Part shown: piece after piece, positions 63,082 to 64,000 of the stretch
How positions within the stretch are numbered: the first letter of the stretch is position 1
Layout: each line of letters opens with the position of its first letter
Assembly: GCF_021887715.1 (NCBI RefSeq)
Contig: NZ_JAIQXX010000009.1
Coordinates: 1 to 64,000 of the forward strand
DNA: 64,000 bases
Source: Winogradskyella immobilis
Lineage (GTDB): Bacteria; Bacteroidota; Bacteroidia; Flavobacteriales; Flavobacteriaceae
Direction: 5' to 3'
Translations under genes and position numbers: made by a program
The notes under the pieces: generated by a model
The model's database searches: none
What the model was told of the DNA's origin: nothing
Seen by the model: the letters and a program-made list of their open reading frames with translations, nothing else

Positions 63082-64000
63082 ATGTCGTTTTCTATAAAAA
63101 AAGTTCTACCGCATTTACTTGTATTACTAGGTTTTATTGTATTGTCTTTAGCCTATTTTAGTCCAGTTTTAAAAGGAAAGAAAATATACCAAAGTGATAT
63201 TATGCATTACATTGGTATGGCACAACAGCAGAAAGAGTTTAGTGCTAAAGAAAATAAAGAAACATATTGGACTAATAGTGCTTTTGGAGGAATGCCTACA
63301 TATCAATTAGGTGCAAAATATCCTCACAATTATATTAAAAAACTGGATTTAACGTTACGGTTTTTACCGAGACCAGCAGATTATTTATTCTTATACTTTA
63401 TTGGGTTTTATATTTTACTCCTATGCTTAAAAGTCGATTTTAAATTGGCCGCACTAGGGGCTTTAGCTTTTGGTTTTTCCACCTATCTAATTATTATTTT
63501 AGGAGTTGGCCATAATAGTAAAGCACATGCTATAGCTTACATGCCATTAGTATTAAGTGGTATTGTATTAGTGTTTAGGAAGAAATACATCTTTGGATTT
63601 CTCTTAACCGTTGTTGCTATGGGATTAGAGATAGTTACTAATCACTTTCAAATGACTTATTATTTACTGCTTTTGGTTTTGGTTATGGGAGTAGCATATC
63701 TTGTAGATGCTTATCAAAAAAAGCAGTTGCCTCATTTTTTTAAATCTGTCGGTATTTTAACAGTAGCAGTGACAATAGGAGTAGCTTTGAATGCTACTAA
63801 TATTTTAGCAACTCAAGAGTACGCAAAAGAGAGTACAAGAGGAAAGGGTGAGTTAACTATAAACACTGATGGCTCACCAAGAGAAGTAACTTCGGGCTTA
63901 AGTAGAGAATACATCACAGAATACAGTTATGGCTTAGCAGAATCTTTTAATTTATTTATTCCACGTTTTATGGGAGGTGGAAATACAGAAGATATAGGCA
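63082..64000 (+). CDS. YfhO-family membrane protein (3' end missing)
   Basis: The frame opens at ATG 63082 (MSFSIKKVLPHLLVLLGFIV) and stays open to the window edge, giving 306 residues. After a first membrane helix comes YFSPVLKGKKIYQSDIMHYIG, then YWTNSAFGGMPTYQLGAKYP, the motif set of YfhO-family proteins with an extracytoplasmic loop. Several more helices follow (LFLYFIGFYILLLCL, LAALGALAFGFSTYLIIIL). Family members resemble GT-C glycosyltransferases, and YfhO of Gram-positives glycosylates lipoteichoic acid. The Bacteroidota substrate is unknown. Confidence 0.85.
   Translation, partial: MSFSIKKVLPHLLVLLGFIVLSLAYFSPVLKGKKIYQSDIMHYIGMAQQQKEFSAKENKETYWTNSAFGGMPTYQLGAKYPHNYIKKLDLTLRFLPRPADYLFLYFIGFYILLLCLKVDFKLAALGALAFGFSTYLIIILGVGHNSKAHAIAYMPLVLSGIVLVFRKKYIFGFLLTVVAMGLEIVTNHFQMTYYLLLLVLVMGVAYLVDAYQKKQLPHFFKSVGILTVAVTIGVALNATNILATQEYAKESTRGKGELTINTDGSPREVTSGLSREYITEYSYGLAESFNLFIPRFMGGGNTEDIG

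Overview
This is AT-rich DNA (roughly one third G+C by eye) from a gliding member of the Flavobacteriaceae (Bacteroidota). The evidence is: gldF and gldG; a sprC-sprD-sprB-sprF-type gliding operon; type IX secretion system (T9SS) C-terminal sorting domains of both kinds (type A at the left edge, type B-like in the spr genes); PorP/SprF barrels; several promoter boxes of the Bacteroidota TAnnTTTG type; and mostly A-rich start sites without Shine-Dalgarno motifs. No T9SS core genes, tRNAs, rRNAs, CRISPR arrays, prophage or intact insertion sequence were seen. The only mobile-element trace is a short broken transposase fragment.

Layout. 1-2190: the 3' end of a large secreted, Cys-rich repeat protein with a T9SS tail. 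2191-2588: terminators and an IS3-type orfA remnant. 2589-16142: housekeeping genes clpC, gyrA, a TPR protein, an NlpC/P60 hydrolase, a thiolase, a 7TM-HD phosphohydrolase, a TlpA-like lipoprotein and mnmE. 16257-31459: a small secreted protein behind a promoter overlapped by a 15-bp palindrome, then a beta-helix-like protein and the sprC, sprD, sprB (2713 aa) and sprF genes. 31602-43442: peroxiredoxin, a DUF4870 protein, a proline iminopeptidase-like lipoprotein, dnaN, then gldG, a small gene X, gldF, a monooxygenase-like protein and a SAM hydrolase, all on the minus strand, with phoH-like and purC running the other way, then an esterase and a DUF1624 membrane protein. 43536-49865: AGCS transporter, TauE/SafE permease, acetyl-CoA synthetase, HAD phosphatase, serine hydrolase. 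49878-57897: Lys-tailed protein, ArsC-like protein, prfB with a programmed +1 frameshift, a large zinc metalloprotease, threonine aldolase, YbaB and an S9 peptidase. 57968-62608: a cysteine-synthase-like enzyme, an alpha-oxoamine synthase and a convergent GNAT-family protein, then an outer-membrane barrel. 62714-64000: a DUF4834 protein and the start of a YfhO-family membrane protein.

How they fit together. Two blocks serve gliding: the SprB adhesin with its partner genes, and GldF/GldG. A third block may supply a lipid linked to gliding. The cysteine-synthase-like enzyme next to an alpha-oxoamine synthase is the pairing expected for sulfonolipid (capnine) synthesis, and a cysteate-fatty acyl transferase of this enzyme family is needed for capnine and efficient gliding in Flavobacterium johnsoniae. 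The neighbouring GNAT protein is a candidate N-acyltransferase. Points most worth checking are this lipid cluster, the gene inserted between gldF and gldG, the SPOR-like tail on the SprD-type barrel, the prfB frameshift without a Shine-Dalgarno stimulator, and the palindrome over the promoter at 16275-16304.
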